From: Tetranychus cinnabarinus
Lineage: Eukaryota; Arthropoda; Arachnida; Trombidiformes; Tetranychidae
Direction of reading: 5' to 3'
NCBI GenBank assembly: GCA_022266195.1
Contig: WHVY01000001.1
Coordinates: 14,570,001-14,634,000, forward strand
DNA: 64,000 nucleotides
Shown: in pieces, positions 20,391 through 32,632 of the stretch
Position numbering within the stretch: position 1 is the first letter of the stretch
Layout: each line of letters opens with the position of its first letter
The notes under the pieces: model-generated
Databases searched by the model: none
What the model was told of the DNA's origin: nothing
Seen by the model: only the letters and a program-made list of their open reading frames with translations
Made by a program: the position numbers and the translations under genes

Positions 20391-22689
20391 TTAAGTACCA
20401 TTACACTGGACCAATGTAGTCATACGACCCGATAGCGGGAAATTCACGCTAACAATTTCAAAAACTCTCTGCATGTTTTGTCTCAGGTTTTGAATCTCTT
20501 CGATTTTGGCCAGTAAACGATAATGGTAATCTGAGGCGTCATACGGGAATTCACAAGTCGTTTCCAAGTATCGTTGTAACAGGTAAATGTAAGTGTATTG
20601 TTCCAGCCTGTAAAAAGAAGAAAATCAAAATTATAAATATAATCATCGAGATCATAAAAGTAGTTAATAAAATTATAGCTGAAAAATTAATAAATCATTA
20701 AATTAATGGCATTAATGTAAAAAATAAGTGTTGTTGATGTCTCACAAGATGGCAGACTAATGGCAACTCTTGAAATTTTTATTAAGTGGGATATTTAATT
20801 TTTTGCTGATGAAGTTTGATTTAAGACGATCTAACCTTAAAAATTGATCTGACTTAAAGCTAAAAACTATTAGCAAGTTGTATTGGAAATGTGTTAACAA
20901 AGGTTGTTGGATTCAATGAAATATGTTTAGTTTAACTTCCTAATAACAAGACTACAAATCGAAAGCTCAATCTGTTTGCTCACTATTTACTATACTGCGT
21001 ATTCAAGCTGCTTTTGAAATACTCAATGTTTTAATATTAAAATTTTATCTAATTTAGATTTTCTCTTTGTCTCTCTTGTTGCCTGTAGATTCTGGCCATT
21101 TCATGGAAAACAAGCGAAAGGGCAAAAAATCTTGCAGACACCCTCAATAAAGATTATGGACTGGCAAAGTTATAGGCAATCTCAATATTAACCTTATGGA
21201 TTCACTAAATTTAAGATTAGGCAGATCTGGATTGAAGATAATGATCAAGTAAATAAGAGCTGCAACTGCTAAATCTCCTCGCCATCGATCTGGAAAGGTC
21301 TCAATAACACGAACAATGCCATTGTGTAAACAGGGATCCAAACGGAAAACGTCCCTTCTATCAACTCGTATACCTGAACACTTGAAGACAATATGACAAT
21401 TTGATGAATTTAATTACTGGTGAATAAGACACAACAGGATTACTCGGTTAAGGAAATTTTCACCGCACCATCAATGAGATTTAATTGTTTGGGATTATTT
21501 AATTTAAAATTTGTTAAATACTAACTAGCTGGAACAACGAAATCACTAGATGGCGACTGACAAGAAAATGCCTTAACCAAGTATTCCTGTGTATTATGAA
21601 TCACAATCGGTTCCATCGATAGACTGTCTAAAGTCAACTTACACTCCAACTGTCGGTTAGGTGATCATAAGTGAGGACACTTTTCATTGCAATCACATCG
21701 AAAAATACATTGGACAAGAGAGTGACTTTATCACTGTCTAGCAATCGCCTGTACGCCCTTACTTTTCTACATGTGCTCTCAAGTGTTTTTGGGCATGAAT
21801 CAGGATAATTACTTTGTCCTATTTTGTAGGTAATGTTATTACGAAGAGCGACATCATGAAAAGCTGCAACAATTTCTTTCAACGCAAGTGTTTGAAACTC
21901 ATCAAGAGCTGTTTGAGTAGCCAGGTATTCGGACTTCAAGCTTAACGGTGTATAATAAGCCGCTAAAATTTTCTTTGAAACATTTGGTTTCCATGGCTCA
22001 TCAACAAGTGAAGTGTCCGTACACAGGGAAAGTGTTGGCTTAAAACCTGGATCTTTCGGAGGCAAAATTTTGGATTTGTGATCTGTGTAAGGGCGACGAA
22101 GCTGTGAAGGCCAAGTTTCAACTCTCTTAGAGACATCAGAAGGTTCCTTTAAAGACGTACTGTTTTGGGTTGAATATGAATTTGTATTTGTCTCAGTTTG
22201 AAGAGAAGCATCCGAAGCATCCGAAGCATCCGAAGCATCTGAAGCATCAGAAGTATCAGAAGAGAATGAAGATGACGAGTTTGGCTTATTAATGATGTAT
22301 GACGAGGCCAAAAGCTGCTCCAACGTATCAAGTACTGAGTTGCTTGTAAAATTGTCGCTTTGACAATTTTGTGTGTTATTATTTGAGAGAATTTGGTTAT
22401 TGTATTCCTGAGTTGCTTCAAGAATTCGCTCAAACGAATCAAAGCTTGAAATCATATCATGATCGTGGTTGTCATCGACTGTATATCCAGCTTCATAGTC
22501 CATATCATTTTGAAGTTCGTCTTCGCACGGGAAAAGTGAGTTCAATATAGTTTCTATATCACTTGAACATATAGATGAAAATGGTGGCAAAGGTGTCGTT
22601 TCTTCCATCTTTTCTTCCAACAAGGCATTTGGTTCAGTTGGCGAGGCAGCTTGTTGTGCAAAATAATCCCAGAATTCAGGAAAATCCAT
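20391..22689 (-). CDS. HR96-like nuclear receptor, ligand-binding domain only
   Basis: Exons 22689-21645, 21373-21193 and 20607 onward join in frame (donor A/GTGTAAG, then AG/GTTAAT). The last exon either runs to a TAA at 20391-20393 or splices at 20399 to a TGA at 20278; both give about 480 aa. An acidic, Ser/Asn-rich N-terminal half contains a DAS triplet repeat. The C-terminal half is a nuclear-receptor LBD: LLDSDKVTLLSNVFFDVIAM, then DRWRGDLAVAALIYLIIIF and YIYLLQRYLETTCEFPYD, closest to the HR96/NR1J group. There is no C4 zinc-finger DNA-binding domain, and the start is fixed by an in-frame TAG just before the open frame. The terminal AF-2 helix is not evident. LBD-only HR96 relatives are known in spider mites and have been tied to detoxification-gene control. 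It may act by dimerising with DNA-binding receptors. Confidence 0.7.
22204..22258 (-). repeat. 9-bp coding minisatellite (Asp-Ala-Ser)
   Basis: About six units of gcatccgaa (plus strand) encode repeated Asp-Ala-Ser in the acidic region of the HR96-like protein. The nearly identical units suggest recent slippage and likely length variation between strains. Confidence 0.85.
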
Positions 22690-23740
22690 GGTTTTACTTG
22701 AAATATTGACTAGTAAGGAAACGTGAAAACAAAACAACTAAGCACTATAAAGCGCAACAATGTAATGATTTTTACCTGGCTGTATCTATTATCATCAAGC
22801 TCAGGGTTTATGTCTTTCGTAGTATAATACTTATCATCTGACTTGTTTTATCTTTTAATCTTTCAACAGCAAGAACTGAGGATTTGTTACAATGGAGAAG
22901 AAAAAAGTGTCAATCAAACAATGAAATATACCAAGTTTATATCTCTTGATATTTCTGGAACAAAAACGTAACTGTAAAACAAATGAGAAACGAGAAATAG
23001 GACAAGATGTTTACACGGAACAACAATGGAAATTGAACATGCACACTTTTAATTAGAGCATTGATGAATGGAAAAACAATGTCAACATATCATCGGCCAT
23101 ATTTTCTAACTTGATTAACTGTCATCATTGACGATTATCCTCCCTGAGCTTTATCTCATCTTTTGTTATCTTTTTTGTCTTCCAATTTTTCGGTTACAAA
23201 TATTACAAACATACTATTTATATCATTTTGCCAACACAGATGATTGGATGGGTACATTTTCATCATTAAACACTATCCATTAACTAATAATATTACCAGT
23301 TTTTCCAGCCATTTCTAATTTCCTTCAGTTAATCAACCTTCAATCATCTCATTATACTTTCTCATTACTTGAAACTTCTTTCCATTTGTTCATCTTTTCG
23401 CATTCATTCTCAGGCATTAAATGATATGACGATGATATCTTCGTTATAAAATAATTTCTTCAGGTAAACTAGTATTAATAGTGTTAACAATTGATTGTGT
23501 TCAAGGTATTTAAAGATAATGTTGACCCAGTTTGAATCTTTCCTCTTCCTTTGGGATTGAGGAAGATGTAAATAAGTAATGAAACTTCAACCATTTGATC
23601 TCATAAGAGGTCATAAACAGCGCTTATCATGTGTTTTAATAAGTAAATGAAATAAAGCTAAGCAGCTTTGATTTATACTAGAAGAGGGTTCAACATTTTA
23701 TTTTCATGGCACATGAAGCCCATGCAAAAAGAAAGTTATT
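22690..23740. other. Upstream of HR96-like gene, plus duplicated segment
   Basis: No gene seen. The piece from about 23471 to 23705 repeats 15611-15850 in direct orientation and belongs to the second transporter unit. Confidence 0.5.
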
Positions 23741-25368
23741 TTAGTTTGATATTTCTTGATACTCATCTCTTTTTCTAGAACTTTTCTTGTAAAATTTAAC
23801 CATGAGAATTACAATAAATATGCATAAAAATGAATCAATAAATACCATTGTTGCAATGTAATTAGTAAAAAAAGATGAAGATGATTCCATGAATCTAGAC
23901 ACAACCCATATATGAATAGATTCACTCAAAGATCCAAATAAGAAGATCAATGAAGTAACTCTACTTGAAACTGTAAAGAATTTCTGAATAAGTCCGAAAC
24001 AAAAAGCAAAACAAGGCTCAAAGCCAATGCTAAGAAGGCCAAATGAGATCAAAGTCAATGTTAAATTGCTGTCAGCTCCAGCAACCATAACTGAAGCTCC
24101 ACAAATAGCTATTATTACATGGGATATGATCAAAGTTACATCAGTAAAGTATATTGTCAAAAGAATCAACACGAGCTTGTATAATACTAAAATTGACCAG
24201 TAAATGGTCACCAAAAGGGTAGCCTCTTTTTTGTCTAATCTTAAATTAGATTTAACTCCAAAGGCTGGACCAAGAGAACCTTGATAGATAAAAAATAGAA
24301 AAAAGAGAATAATATTTGAAAGGGATTTTTATTAAGTATTACCGCATCAGAATGTTGAGGATAAGCAATATAAACAATTTTTACTTACTGACGAGATTTT
24401 GTCCACCAAATTCAAAATTAACAATCAACGTAATCGCAATTATGGCCAGTATTTGTTTGAATCTCTCGCCGTCATTTGGTTTGTTGTTGGTTGATTTTTT
24501 ATCTTCGTCATTATCATCATCACTTTCAATTTGGTCATTGCCATAGATGAAAATAATAAAAAATATAAAGGCCACAAGAGTAAGGAATATCCCCAAAATA
24601 AGATGAGGATATTGAATGAGAACATCATCTTGGCTGTAAGATTTACTATCAGTTGAATTGATTCCACGTCGGTTATTGTAATCATCAAAATCAACGGAAG
24701 TAAAAAAGGTCTTGTAATCAATGGAGCAACCAAAGCACCAACATCAAAAAACAGGTGAAGAGCTTGAAGGTAGTTAGCACACTGTGCTTTCCATAACAGC
24801 GCGACGTAAACATTTAGAACTTATAATTTTAGGATTTGATAAATATAGTTAAATGATAAATATAATTAGATAGACTAATGATTATTATATTAGATGAATT
24901 GTCTAAGCTGATACTAACATATGTCGAGAAAACCAAGAGATAATCCACCAAATATTGTAGCTACCGATAATGGCCAGAAATTGTTGAACCATGGAGACAC
25001 AATTATGGAAATACCAAGAACCAGGTTTGATAAACTAAGAAACAGAACTAAGCTGATATATTTTTCAATAAATCCAGCTAAATGATGAAAATTTGATTGA
25101 ATATTTATTAATTTATTATTAAGCTTTTATAAAATAATTCCAACTCGCCTAAGATCGATCCAAAAATGTCTCCAATCGCTCTTAGTTGGACAAGAGTAGC
25201 CATTGTTTGGAAATTTTCATTTATTAAAATCTGGTAATCAAGTAAAGATGACCCAAGTAGGGTATAAACACTTCCCATTCCAGCATAACTGGCAAAACAT
25301 ACTAATGTGTGAAGTAAGTTGTAACTATTGGCCCGGACATATTCAGTCACAAGTAATTTAAAACCCAT
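23741..25368 (-). pseudogene. MFSD4B / NaGLT1-like transporter, frameshifted duplicate
   Basis: The same four-exon structure as the copy at 16.5-18.3 kb: 25368-25149, 25077-24919, 24819-24389, 24279-23741. Exon 3 is 431 nt instead of 432: one base is missing near 24695-24698, right after the ARG-PRO-PHE-LEU-LEU-PRO stretch, and the shifted frame stops near 24440. The first donor reads GCGAGT where the intact copy has GTGAGT. Sequence similarity is otherwise high, and the exon 4 coding part stays open, so inactivation is recent or a sequencing error. If real, the product would lose the second half of the transporter. Confidence 0.75.
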
Positions 25369-26890
25369 TTGTTTCTTAAAATAGCTGTTTAATTGTAAAA
25401 TATTGCTCGTCAGCTGGCGGTATTGATGTTATGGATGTATTTCACTAATTACAAAGGCCATGCACTATTACTAATCGATAGCGAATGTTACAATTTTGTG
25501 AAATGTTAGAACAGGGTTGAACAGATAGAACCACTCATTTACTTAGCTGTCCTCTCTATTGTCGTAAGTAGACAACTTAAAGCATAAATCTTTGCTCTTC
25601 TTGATTAAACAAAAATTAATTGTCGAGTTCAATCGTTCTGTAGTCGTATTCATTTGTTCTGGTTTTACAGTCTACAGAAAAATTCAACGATTTCGCCAAT
25701 TTTCTTGAATTTTGTCTTGCTGAGTGTATAACTTACTAGCTGATTGTCACAAAAAAAGTTTTTTAAAAAATTTGTTCAAAATACCTAAAAAATCAAAATT
25801 TTTAGTCTTTGAGTTGGACTTAACAGCAACCATAAGGTTAAACTGTCATCTGATTTCGTCAAACTAAACTATTTGTAGATCCATTTCCTCATATTGTAAG
25901 TCTAATGCAAAGCATTGATTTACATATTAGGATTGTATGAATGAATAAGTTAGATAGATTATGTTAATCAGAGAGTAATGATCAGCTGCTGGTAAAAATA
26001 AAATGCGAAATTTAACTTTCGATTAGACTCAAAATGGTTTCTGTTTCATATGGCAACAAATCTTGAGAAAAATATAATATAACAATCAGGGAAATTACCT
26101 AATTTTCCTTGATGTGAGCTTCAGACTTGTCTTAGTTTACAATCGACCCAGCAACGATTAAAATTAAAATTTAACAGGCGAATTAAGTTATCACACCAAT
26201 CTCAGATTTAAATTTTCACTTGAAATGATCAAAATTAAGTAGTTATTATTAAAGATTATTTGCAGATCACTACTTTAGAGTCAGTGTGATTATTTGAATA
26301 AATGGTTGAATATATCAGTCAAATATTTAGAAACAAAATGTTCCACATGGGTTTATTTATCTAAATTGAAGGAATTGAGCCTGATTGACAAACTTCGACT
26401 TGATTACCAATCTTTGGAAGATGAATTCAAATTAATCAGAGAAAGAACAATCATAGTCTGATCAAACTCTTTTTTAAGTCAGTTGAACTTTTGAAGATAT
26501 TGATAGTTTACATAATATTATTGAAAGTTAGAGACAATAAACTTGTTCGATTCAATCAGGATTTGCAAATGTAAATTTAGCATTGTAATAAAAAAGGTTC
26601 TAGGTCATAGGAATAGTAAGAGTCATATGGTGTTGACAAAAAGTGGATAATCGAAGACATCAAGCAAATGAAAAGCTAATAACAATAGAAGAAAACAAAA
26701 AGACATTTTGCTAGTGGATAGAGTTGTAGAGAAAAGTGAATGTGAAAAATTGATCTATTAAATCTCTTCAAATCAAAAAGCTAAGGATAAATTAATAAAC
26801 AATTAATACCATAAATACATAATCATATCTTCACGATTTTTGCAAACATTTGGAATTCAGATTTTACAAATTTTATAACTTTTCCTCATG
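25369..26890. other. Intergenic, no gene recognised
   Basis: The first about 140 bp is the upstream part of the duplicated transporter unit. The remainder is AT-rich without supported genes, RNA genes or repeats. Confidence 0.45.
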
Positions 26891-28026
26891 TTAAGATGTT
26901 GGATTGTAGTCCAGAATATTTCCTTTTGTCAAATCTTCTTCTAAACTGATGAGTGAGAATAATTCTTGAGGTGATATCATACGACCATTCTTTAGTTTAG
27001 ACCATATTAAAACACCTGATAAGGAAAATAATAAAAATAATTATTAGGTTGAATTGTGTTAAAATTAAAAGGAAATGTTTGAGACATACCATTATATGTG
27101 ATTTCAAAGGCACCAGTACTCATCAGATAACTCTCTAAGGTGTTACAGATGAAGAAAATCATCATGGAGCCATAGAGTCGGTGCTGAGCCAACATGTTCC
27201 AGTAAGTTGGCGTAATCATACCGAAGTATGAAAAGGGGTTTATATTAGAAACAATTAAACCAATGACCACAAATTTTCCGAATGATAAAGTTTGAGCGAT
27301 AGCAAGGCGGATAAAATTTGGAGTATGGTTTTCTCCGACCACTGTGATTTGAGGATATCTCTCCTTTATTACACGAGAATACTCCTCAAAAGCTCTTTTG
27401 TATCCACAGGAATAGCTGAAAAATAGAGAATAGAAAAAAATAATGAAATTTAAAGTTAAAGATAACATAAATGAATAAGTTTAATGAAACAAATTGTCAA
27501 AATATAGAAAATAAAGCTGATGTTGACTTGGACTCAATTTCCTTGTCAGTTATTGATCAATCAGATAAAAAATTTAAAACTCATATCTGTGATTCTTCAG
27601 AGAGCATATAAACCCAAGAATAAATTTTTGATTATCTAAAAAAATCAATTTGGTTCATCGTGAAGATAATGTGAACGCAAAGGATAAAATAAAAACATAG
27701 ACTCATTGAAAAGCTATGTTACGCGAGTCATGATGATCAAGGAAGAAATACGAAATCAAAAGCAAATTGGAATAAGCTAATCACATAGCACATGATACAT
27801 GTGTAAAGAGTTAACATAAATTCAAAGGGGCCAAATAATCTTACCAATATGATATACGGATAGCTGGTCCAATGATAATGTTTGAAAATTGGGTTTCGGG
27901 TATTTGCTTTTTGAAATTATAAACATCATCTGGTTTAGGTGACTCTCGAATGAATAAGTCTCGAATTGTTAGCAGCAAAAACACTGATAAAAGACCAGAG
28001 AAAACATATCTTTCCATAGGAATCAT
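26891..28026 (-). CDS. SELENOT: Selenoprotein T homologue, Cys form
   Basis: Three exons (28026-27845, 27415-27090, 27015-26891) join in frame to 210 aa. An N-terminal signal/anchor (about residues 1-22) is followed by the thioredoxin-like redox motif C-Y-S-C-G-Y-K-R-A-F-E-E-Y. Its first Cys codon is split by intron 1 (TG/C). Later come ERYPQITVVGEN, a hydrophobic segment, MSTGAFEITYN and WSKLKNGRMISPQELF, all SELENOT hallmarks. In vertebrates the motif is CVSU; here the Sec position is encoded by TGT, an ordinary Cys, so no SECIS element is needed. SELENOT is an ER oxidoreductase linked to calcium and redox balance. Confidence 0.92.
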
Positions 28027-28876
28027 TGCAAAGTTGTATATTGAGCCTTCAATAAATAAACAAATTGATTGGGAGAAGTTGAATCTACAGATTTATAAAT
28101 TTTACAAAATTGAGGAGCATAAATCACTGCTTTGCAAGGAAAGATATAGAGATGAATTTGAATATACACAATAAATTTAGTTACATCGGCCTAGTTGACT
28201 AAGTTTACAACTTGAAAATCATTAATCAGGAAACCAAAAGATTTATTGAATTAAGGCACTGTCTTAAAGACAGGTTATTTAACAGTTAAATTTCATTAAA
28301 ATATCAAAACAATCAAATCATTGCAAGGATTGATATCCGATACTCTTTTCTACTCGATACTTGAAGTTGATCTGTAATCAAAACGCGAAAATTTCAAGTT
28401 AAAATCAAGTAAAAATTAGATTAATGAATGCACTGAATAACTATGATTTATTAAATATCATTTGAACCAATAATTGGAAACAATAAGTCAAATCTACACA
28501 CCGAAAAAGGATTAGGATAATTGCAGTTTAGTGTGAACGTAAAGAAAAGCTTATGAACTCTTACAATTATGAAACTATAATCTCAAGGATAGCAATCATA
28601 GAACCAAAATCATTCAACTTAAAATAATTGAACATTTCAAACAATTAGATATCATTGATTTGATTCTGACAATAAATTTTGTTGCTTAAAAAAGGTTAAA
28701 TTTACAAATTCATACAATGAAAACATCGAAAAAGACAATACTAAATTAGTATACGGCCCCTACTTTAAAAAAGTTTGTTTCCTTTTCCGTTTTCATACTT
28801 TACTTTTTATTGATCAAGGAACACATTTGTGAAAGGTTTATCTTGTTAATTAAATTTAAGTAACCATCTAATCAAA
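28027..28876. other. Intergenic between SELENOT and RPS23 (divergent)
   Basis: This holds the promoters of two divergent genes. A pyrimidine tract near 28785-28799 (ccttttccgt) could be the TOP-type start of the ribosomal-protein mRNA. Nothing else recognised. Confidence 0.4.
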
Positions 28877-29495
28877 ATGGGTAAGTTAATATTGTAACAA
28901 TTTTAATTGTATTATCAAGTATACTTGTCTTTTCTCTAATTTGATATCAATTATATTTGTCTATTTAATTCGATATCAAATATGTTTCTACTGTGTCTAT
29001 GTTTATCAGCATCATCAGTTGACCGGCTTTTAACATGTGTTTATTTATTCGTTGTTTATTTGATTAGGTAAGCCAAAAGGTATCCGGACTGCACGTAAAC
29101 ACAAGGATCATCGACGAGAACAGCGATGGCACGACAAAGATTACAAGAAAGCTCATCTTGGTACCCGGTGGAAGGCTAATCCTTTCGGAGGTGCTTCTCA
29201 CGCAAAGGGAATTGTATTGGAAAAGGTTGGAGTAGAAGCCAAACAGCCTAACTCTGCTATTAGAAAGTGTGTTAGGGTACAGCTCATCAAGAATGGTAAA
29301 AAGATTACCGCTTTCGTACCCAGAGATGGTTGCTTAAACTACATTGAAGAAAACGACGAAGTTTTAGTCGCTGGTTTCGGTCGTAAAGGTCACGCCGTCG
29401 GAGATATTCCTGGTGTTAGGTTCAAGGTTGTTAAAGTAGCTAATGTATCTTTATTAGCTTTATACAAAGAGAAGAAAGAAAGACCTCGATCTTAA
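28877..29495 (+). CDS. RPS23: 40S ribosomal protein S23 (uS12)
   Basis: Exon 1 contributes only ATGG (28877-28880) before GTAAGT. Exon 2 (29068-29495) supplies the rest, giving 143 aa, the standard length. It starts MGKPKGIRTARKHKDHRR, has the uS12 decoding-centre loop KQPNSAIRKCVRVQLIKNGK with the hydroxylatable Pro, and ends KEKKERPRS. uS12 sits at the decoding centre and controls accuracy of translation. An intron directly after the start codon region is common in animal ribosomal-protein genes. AATAAAA near 29538 is a likely polyadenylation signal. Convergent with AASS. Confidence 0.98.
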
Positions 29496-29685
29496 ATGGT
29501 ACGCTTATTGACTATGTATTTCTTTTTTCATTTAAAATAAAAGTCTAACTTAATGAATTTTCTGTGTTCCACGTGTACGAAATTTTTGGCAAGCAAGTTG
29601 AGGAAAGCGTGTTAATTCAAGCGTTTGTTTGTCGTTGAAAAGTTTATTTCTTGAATTTTGAAAACTAGCTAATGGTTACAAATGC

Positions 29686-32632
29686 TTATATTTTTTCACT
29701 TCTTTCAATTGCAAATATTCCTTCAGTGCGCAATCTTTTTAACATAGGGTTATAAATTTCCGGAACCAAAGGTAGAACGATTCCCTTCTTTTGAATTTCA
29801 CCTTCTAAAATCATCTTAGATGCGATGGCTGCTGGATAACCCACACATCTGGCCATAGCTGAAGGTCCGTTCGGCTCTCCATAGACAACCAAGTTGATGT
29901 AACGATTTTCCAATTCTCCATTTGGCCATTCAATGCCGATGTTGTGTCTCATTATTATCACATCTCTCTCATCAGGACCAAAGGCCAATTTTGTTGCTAA
30001 AAGATGTGTTACTGTGTCTAATGGTGAACCTTTTTTGTCTATTGGTTCATCCTCTAGGAATCCAAGTTTCTCGATGGAATCAAGCCGAGTTTGCGATCCT
30101 AATCTCTCAAGAATCAAATTTTTCAAATTTGTTATCAAAATATCTTCCTTTTGAGCAAATAAATGGCACATAAATTGACGCCAAGTTATGTCAGGACCTC
30201 GTGGATGCAAGGATGGATGTGCGCGCGAATCGAAGAGACCAAGTTTTTGCAATCCTATCATTGTGTCACAATAACCTTGGTACCTTTAAAGATATTGGGA
30301 AAATAAAGTTAATTTGGTTTAATGAAATTGTCAATAGGATTTACCTTAAACTTCCTCTTAAAATAGTGTCAGCTGAATTGATTCCGTAAAGTTTTTTATA
30401 AATCGTTGAGTCTCGATTTGGGTAACCTTCAAGATTGAACCCGCTAAGGAAGTCTAATTTAAGTGCTGCACTCATTAAATCGCCACCAGGTTTGATTTCC
30501 TTGATTTGTCCAAACTCTTCCCAAAGAGCGCCTGATAAACTATTGAGCAGAACTCCCCTTGGATTCCAACTGAATTTATATTTCAACGGATTCTCTGCTG
30601 CCTCTGGAGCTGGCAAACCACCGCAATAAGAGACAAAAGATTTGATTCTACCTCCATTTGATGTTACCTGGTTAAAACACTCCATTGCTAAAAGATGATC
30701 AATTCCTGGGTCTAGACCAACTTCATTCATTATTGTTATTCCTGCCTTTTTTGCGTGTTCGTGAAGTGATTCCATTTCTGGTGAAACATAACTCGCAGTC
30801 ACCATGTTTTTACCACTTTCAATACATTGTTTGGCAACCAATGGATGAAGAGAGTACGGAAGAAGACTTACAACCAATTCAGACTGGTTGATTAACTCAG
30901 CCAAAGTATCAGATCGTTTAACAATATCCAAGACTACGGATGAAACATTTTTAGATTTGGAGGCCAAATCTTCACCTGGACCATGAAGTTCAGAGGCGAT
31001 GGTAACATGAATATTTTCATCACGAGTTAAATACTCGACCAAAGGTTTAGACACATAACCAGCACCGAGGACAAGCACTGACTTTGTTGCATCCATTTTC
31101 TTTTGCACTCCACGAGCCATCCTTAAATCCATTATATACTCGTAACTAGGAGCAAGTTTACCATTGGAAGCGATAACAGCAGTCTTGACAACAGGATTGA
31201 AATTTTCTTGTTCAAGATCTTTATTTGCATCAGATCGAATAATGTCAAAAATGTACGGGAAAAGTACATCGCCAAAAGCTTCAGTTGATTCCAACGGAAT
31301 TTGTGTTGGCATATTATCAATTGAACAGACCAAAACTCCTGGACCAGAAAAAGATTCACTGTGCTTATTGTAATCAGCATCATATAAACAGAAAGGAGTA
31401 TCTATTGTTGTACATTCAGTCATAAACTCAATTGAACCTCCAGGATCGGCAGAAATATCACAAATAGCAATCAATCGATGGGGCAAAGCTGGACTACCCT
31501 GTGAACAGGGCAACCAAGGTGAACTAACTGGATGAAGCAGCCTTTTAGCGTCTGGAATAGTTAACAATCTTGGTGAATTTGGAGCATAATAGATTCCATT
31601 AACAATTACTGAAGCATATGGAGCAATCTTGGTCGCAAAATTGGAATAATATCTCTCAGGATATTCGTCGTACTCCTTTGAATCAAAAGGTCCACCATCT
31701 TTTCGGCATAAATGATTATCTCGGGAAACAACCGAGGCATACACTTTGTTTGTTGTTCCCATTTGAGAGACTTGAGCCAAATCTTTCGGATCAACATATT
31801 CATAAGGAAGCTCTCTGAAAATTTCCTGAGCACCTTGAGATACATTTCCCGATCCTGTGAAGACAAATGTTAATGGACCAATTGAACGAGGCATCATTCC
31901 CAAAGCAATTTCATAGCCACAGTCACGCACTGCTTGACGAGCCATTCCTGAGTTACGATAATTATGAGCAGGACCAACATGCATAAAAGGTGTATGATGA
32001 CCTAAAGCCAATAACCGAAGTCCAAGTCCATGGAAAGTATTTATCATTCCAGCGATTCCAGCATAGCGACCAAAAGCAACAACACGGTTTCCTTTTGCAT
32101 CAACCATTCGTTCATAATCAATTAAACGCACATTCCTTTCGAGGACAATGTCCAATAAAGGCATGTTATCTTCTTGAGCTTTATGTGTGTGCGAGAAGAA
32201 ACAATACGTTTTATTTGGTAAAATGTTGTCAATTTGTGGCTGTTTAACACCAATAACGACTGGAGCATCGGAAATATCCTCAAGGACTTGAGCTCCAGCA
32301 TTCACATAGGCTTGTAATGGATAAGCACGACGGTTAGATGGTTGAACGACTACTTTAACACCTTTACGGACCAATTTACGAACATGGAATGGCGCTAATG
32401 GAGCTCTTCTCTCCCAAATTGATGCATCTTCACGACGAATGGCCAAAATCCTTGCATTACTTGATTCATCCAATCCATTTGAATAAAATCTTTTCAATGA
32501 ATTTAGATGGCTTAACCTTTTCAAACCATTCAAATTTGAACTAAAATTACTTTTTACCATTTTCAATACTGATTTAGGTCCTATCGGACTTGAAAACAGT
32601 CTTTTGTCCGCTTTAATCAATGAAAATAACAT
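29686..32632 (-). CDS. AASS: Alpha-aminoadipic semialdehyde synthase (LKR/SDH)
   Basis: Two exons (32632-30345 and 30283-29686; junction codon AG/G) give 961 aa, close to the 926 aa human enzyme. A basic, Ser/Arg/Leu-rich mitochondrial presequence (about 1-55) precedes the lysine-ketoglutarate reductase domain (ILAIRREDASIWERRAPLAP...). The saccharopine dehydrogenase domain follows, with the Rossmann motif VLVLGAGYVSKPLVEYL at about residue 520 and NEVGLDPGIDHLLAMECF. The bifunctional enzyme carries out the first two steps of lysine catabolism in the mitochondrial matrix: lysine plus 2-oxoglutarate to saccharopine, then to aminoadipate semialdehyde and glutamate. No damage seen. Confidence 0.97.

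Noticed and set aside
22149..22442. 97-codon frame rich in Met-Leu-Arg repeats
   Set aside because: Other frame of the Asp-Ala-Ser minisatellite inside the HR96-like gene.
22690..22737. Extension of the HR96-like protein to the frame start
   Set aside because: Begins with TTG right after an in-frame TAG; the ATG at 22689 has a good context.
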